From Chara braunii (Eukaryota > Streptophyta > Charophyceae > Charales > Characeae): DNA of 28,605 nucleotides. Location: the NCBI GenBank assembly GCA_003427395.1, contig BFEA01000158.1:2765229-2793833 (forward strand), written 5' to 3'. Position 1 is the stretch's first letter. The number at the start of each line of letters is the position of its first letter. Shown in pieces: positions 24,660 to 28,605 of the stretch. The notes beneath the pieces were generated by a model. The model worked only from the letters and a program-made list of their open reading frames with translations, did not search any database and was not told the origin of the DNA. The translations under genes were made by a program, and so were the position numbers.

Positions 24660-26126
24660 GTGGTCTAAAGAGACGCAACAAATGTTTTTGATTGGTGTTG
24701 CTAGCGGTGTCGTTTCAGTCGGCTAAGCCCTAAAAAACACGATGTTCGCAAGATGTTTTTAACCATTATTGTCCCGGATAGTATTGGAATGATTAGGCAA
24801 TTTATTATGAGTCTGACCTACCGACCAAAACCATGTGGGTCTACCAGTAGGAGTAGGGAGAGAAAATTGATTTTTTTCAACACCACCATTTTCTTTGCCA
24901 TGAAAAAAAAATGTTATTTTTTGGGGGGGGGGAAGAAATGCTCATGATCTTTTTCTGATTGTTGATCGGTTACTATTATTACAAAAAGTCCTCAAAATTG
25001 GCGCATTCAACATATGCAACAAGTTGCAGACCTTCTATGGGCAAGCCTCATCAATCATTGTCGGATTGTCAAGACTAGACGCTTAAAAAAATACTTGCTC
25101 TTCCAATATTTAAGACCCTTTCGGGGGCCTCCAATCACAAGGTAGGATTGGTCCTATACTTAGCAAAGGTACTGGTTCTACAAGCAATATCTACAAGTTT
25201 TCCAACATGGCCTCAATGAACCAGTTGTTGCACAACTAAAACCCATTTTTAACCCCGTTTCTAGATGGTTAACCATCATAAAAATTTGGGCAAACTTGAC
25301 ATAGGGGTGAGACCCAACTCGACCGTAACCTACAGGTTGACCATTGGTGAAATGATAAGGTACAGCCGATTAACTTATACCAAATTCAGTTTATCATCAC
25401 GTTAAACCTCGACTCCCACGTACGTCGAAAAGTCAGTTTCTGAGACTTCCGGAAGCCCGTAGGTCTGAAGGAAGTGGAGGTTGGCAGCAATAAAAAGAAA
25501 AAGTGCAAACTTTGGCGATGTTTCTCGCTTAGAATAATGCATAGAAAAACTTGAAAATTTAAAATCTTGTAGGTTACTTTCTGATCTTTCCAGGAAAAAT
25601 AATAGAAAAATGGAGAAAAACTTATCTGTTAAATAAATTTTAATCCTAATTCGGTGAATTTTTCATCTTCCCACTGCCCTGTAGCAATAAAAATATACAA
25701 CTTCATTGATTTCGTGGTCATAAAAATGCGTTAAAAAAATCTGAAAATTGGAGGGCCCATAGATTTCGTCATAATATTTTTAGGGAAAATATTCAAAAGA
25801 AATATATATATTTCGAATCACTGCAGCAATTTGATGCATTTTTCATCTTACAACTCTACCGATTCTCCACGCTATGTTAACGGTGGCCCTCATAAACCTG
25901 TGCTAGTGGTCCACCCGAGTCTCCAGAGGCCGCAAAAAAACTCAGAGGACAGGTAGCACAATTTCGTTAAACAGCGTTCACTACATCTTGTTCATACGTG
26001 GTGTTTGTGTATGCACGTGAAAGAGAGAGAACCCACAAACAAAAAGTTGTACACAAACACTCAATAGCTCATCATTAAGCAAGGAAGAAATTTAAATACT
26101 ATTGAGCAGTTGAGATGTGGAGAGAT
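24660..26126. other. 1.5 kb AT-rich stretch, no gene
   Basis: No frame of useful length after 24947. Many A and T homopolymers, with several stretches of AAAAATxxGAAAA type. No tRNA boxes, no inverted repeats of note. It appears intergenic or intronic. Confidence 0.55.
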
Positions 26127-26504
26127 GCAAGGTGGACGCAAGCATAGCCCACAACCACCAACACCATAACATCTCATGTCTTCGTCTCTGTAACAATGCA
26201 GCAACATGCATGAATATCAAACTCTTTGTCGACATTCAAATGACGTTTTTGGCAAGGTGGGGGCAAGCATATCCTTTAACCACCACCACCATAATATCTC
26301 ATGTCTTCTCCCCTTGGTGACATGCATGAATATGGAACCCTTTGCCGACATTCAAATGCCATTCATAGATGCTTAACAAAAGAGAAAAAAAAAAAAAAAA
26401 CATAAAATATTTTATCATATCTTCTTTCCTTAGCGAAATGCATGAATGCCAAATATCTTGTTGACATTCGAATGTCATTAGTGGATGCTTCATAAATGAA
26501 AGAA
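26127..26504 (+). repeat. Degenerate 125-bp tandem repeat, three copies
   Basis: Copies start at 26127 (GCAAGGTGGACGCAAGCATA), 26252 (GCAAGGTGGGGGCAAGCATA) and, 5'-truncated, about 26401. Each carries CATGCATGAATxx, then CGACATTCAAATG or a variant, in the same order. Period is 125 bp. An A16 run separates copies two and three. No coding frame is conserved between copies, so this looks like a minisatellite-type array. Confidence 0.85.
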
Positions 26505-28553
26505 CTAAAAAAGCAGTTTAAAACACACAAAAGGTGGCACAATCATGTGTATTTTACTATTTTGTGACTTCACTAAGTGTACCTACACCCATCATATCCA
26601 TTTAGCCATAAAAACTTAATGATAGACTATATAGTTGAGGGGGGGGAGGGGTATATCTCTTTCCTCTGCTCCTGCAATATTTTCTCACATCGTTCCTCTT
26701 TAGCAAGGGGATTGACATGTGATGTACCAAATTACGCGTATGAACGAGCTTCTGAGCCCCCTTCCTTTTTTGTAGTGCTTTCTGGATGATCAGGGTTGAT
26801 CTAATCCAGTTTCAGTTCCTCATACACAGTCCAAATTTCATTTTCCAGCGGATGGTAATGTCGGGTTCGGGTCGTATCGATTGTGGTTTTGGCTCTCACT
26901 GTTCGTAGGACTTATCCTTGATGAGCCTCGATGCACTGGACACGATGGTCAATCTTGACCTTTCAATTTTACAGTTTTTAGAATTTTCCTTGTATTTTAT
27001 TGTACTTTTTTTAGGATTTACGCGCGCCTTAATGAACGTACTGAAAATTCTTTTTCCTTTGGGTCTATTGAGTTCCGCGGATGCCTAGTGAGATACTTTA
27101 CAGCGAATTCTTTATTTGACCATGTACATTTTAGAGATGTCCCTGTACGCCCTATGAAATTTTTGTTAATGGATGATAGGATAGAAATCGATGTAGGAAT
27201 TTACACCCCTTAAAACTTGCATACATAATTTTATTTCAAACTTTTTAATTTCAATTCAACTTTAGGCACATCTCCACTAATATTTCTCATAAATGTTTTG
27301 GTACCTTTTTTGTTTTGCGCGCATGCATCCTTCCTTGCCACGCTTCTGCGTGTAATCTTTTCTCGCTTCCCCAACCCTCTTCTTTGCGCCATCATCGACA
27401 AGTTGTAATTGTCTTTTTCTCCCTCTCTCCGTGTCTTTTGTTTCTTCTTGCTTCCGTTGAATCCCGGTCTTGCCGCGTACTGCTTCTCGTAACCTTTTTT
27501 CCCACATTCCTTTTTATGTCGAAAAATCCTACTGATTTCCCAGGTAATTGTAGAAGTCCGACGATACCGTGTAAGGAGGCTCTAAACTCCTTATATTGCG
27601 ATCTGATTGGCTACAAAGCACTCTACAAGGATCGATATGACCCTCCCTCGCATCTTCTTCTTTTTCCTCTCTTCCCTCTTCCACCACTTCTCATTAGTAT
27701 CCCCCCCCCCCTCCTTTCCACAACTATAAATTTTGCAAGCATATTATTTTTGCTCTCTCTTACAATACATCGGTTAACTCTGGTAGAAAAGTGGCTAGAT
27801 GAGGCCGTGATCAACGAGTAATACAAGTTGGCTGCAACTTTGTCGGATTGCGCGTTGGATCGTTGCGATGGACTGCAAAATTGGGTGACTCCACGTAGTA
27901 GTTGACAGGACGGGGTGACGATCGTTTGGTATGTGGCGGTCGGGATCGCCTGTGCTAGAGTGAGGTGAGGTGTGTTGATGGTTGGTTGGATGGTCTGAGG
28001 CCATAACTCGATAGCAAAAGGTTTTTCCCCCTTGTTTTCTTTGTTTTATACTTGAAGTTAAGTTGTATGGCGAGATGCTAATTCTTGTTCTCTTAATCAG
28101 GCGGATGTATATTTTCCTCTCTTTGTGAATATATGAGGAAAATGGATGATTGTTGCACATGCTTGGTTTGCAATGATTGCATATGAATGAATATGCTATT
28201 GAGCTCCGTCTGTCGTTCGCCCTTCCTTTGTCAAGATTTCGTCGGACAAGAGTTGAAACGCAAGAGTCAACGAAGGTTGTTTGACAAAATGCATACATCT
28301 CTTCTCTTTCTCTTTCAACGATCGAAATGATGTATTGATGATGAATGAATGTTGTTTTCTTTTATTTTCATCTAGCTAAGGATGCTTTTGGATAAATCCT
28401 CTGCGCCCTCAATCGACGAAGCCTGTTTGTTTCTCAATACAATCTTCAACTTGCAAGAATAATGCGACGAGGGGATATGTCATGCCTCTGCTGATTGCGA
28501 ATGTGAAGCTCTCCAATTGTTTAGTAATCTGTCTTTGCCCCTGTTTCATCTTC

Positions 28554-28556
<3 letters not shown>
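26505..28556. other. 2 kb with no supported gene
   Basis: Two moderately long frames occur: plus 27315-27821 (168 codons, Leu/Pro/Ser-rich because of CT-rich DNA) and minus 27795-28298 (167 codons, ATG-started, His/Ser/Arg-rich). Neither has a recognisable domain. A donor-like CAG|GTAATT lies near 27542. Exons of a spliced gene cannot be excluded. Confidence 0.4.
27795..28298 (-). CDS. Orphan 167-codon frame, probably chance
   Basis: ATG-started minus frame with many His, Ser, Arg and Ile residues and no hydrophobic core pattern, transmembrane segment or known motif. Its length is the only point in its favour. Confidence 0.12.
   Translation of the reverse strand: MYAFCQTTFVDSCVSTLVRRNLDKGRANDRRSSIAYSFICNHCKPSMCNNHPFSSYIHKERKIYIRLIKRTRISISPYNLTSSIKQRKQGGKTFCYRVMASDHPTNHQHTSPHSSTGDPDRHIPNDRHPVLSTTTWSHPILQSIATIQRAIRQSCSQLVLLVDHGLI

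Positions 28557-28605
<49 letters not shown>
28557..28605 (+). repeat. (GT)n microsatellite at the right edge
   Basis: A perfect GT array running to the last base. It mirrors the (AC)n array at the left edge and may continue beyond the window. Confidence 0.97.

Noticed and set aside
27315-27821. 168-codon plus frame as a membrane protein
   Set aside because: Leu/Pro/Ser-rich because of CT-rich DNA; no consistent membrane-segment pattern or homologous motif.
1-28605. CRISPR array, prophage or bacterial operon
   Set aside because: No regularly spaced repeats with unique spacers, no ribosome-binding sites, and clear eukaryotic features throughout.

Overview
This is nuclear DNA from a eukaryote, most likely a streptophyte (green plant or charophyte alga). 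The evidence is plant-type telomere heptamers (CCTAAAC), a Ty3/gypsy LTR retrotransposon primed by initiator Met-tRNA, tRNA-headed SINEs, many microsatellites, and one gene for an HBS1-type translational GTPase whose start resembles plant homologues. A repeat-rich charophyte such as Chara is my best guess from general impression; the sequence does not prove it. There are no bacterial operons, no CRISPR array and no convincing functional tRNA or rRNA gene.

Layout. 1-2535: (AC)n edge, a short telomere-like array, a 41-base G run and an 81-bp tandem duplication, with no supportable gene. 2536-3635: a 1.1-kb non-autonomous DNA transposon with 27-bp perfect terminal inverted repeats; a 111-bp relative lies at 21148-21258. 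3636-7860: no confident gene. 7860-11241 (minus): decayed Ty3/gypsy element with primer-binding site, gag, CCHC knuckle, aspartic protease and the start of reverse transcriptase, broken by two in-frame stops, a frameshift and a 39-bp duplication of an RT catalytic motif. 11400-14660: orphan minus-strand reading frames of unknown function. 14900-17150: a retroposon-dense block with two copies of one tRNA-SINE (one holding a 320-base assembly gap, the other full length with a 13-bp target-site duplication and nested in another tRNA-like element), a 370-bp foldback element, and one copy of a dispersed 24-bp motif. 18202-20406 (plus): the one intact gene, an uninterrupted 734-codon HBS1-like GTPase with three GGA-encoded glycine tracts, one of them inside the GTPase domain. 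20407-21971: 3' repeats, the small DNA element, and a 507-bp retroposed sequence with a 15-bp target-site duplication. 21972-28605: AT-richer sequence with an mRNA-like poly(A) junction at 24381-24416, a degenerate three-copy 125-bp repeat at 26127-26504, unsupported orphan frames, and a (GT)n edge.

The window is essentially one housekeeping gene (ribosome rescue and mRNA quality control) in a sea of mobile DNA. Both ends lie in CA/TG microsatellites and the internal gap abuts an A run, so this looks like a complete contig whose limits were set by simple repeats. Splicing in the orphan regions could not be resolved by eye, so exons of multi-exon genes may be missed, mainly at 23.2-24.7 kb.
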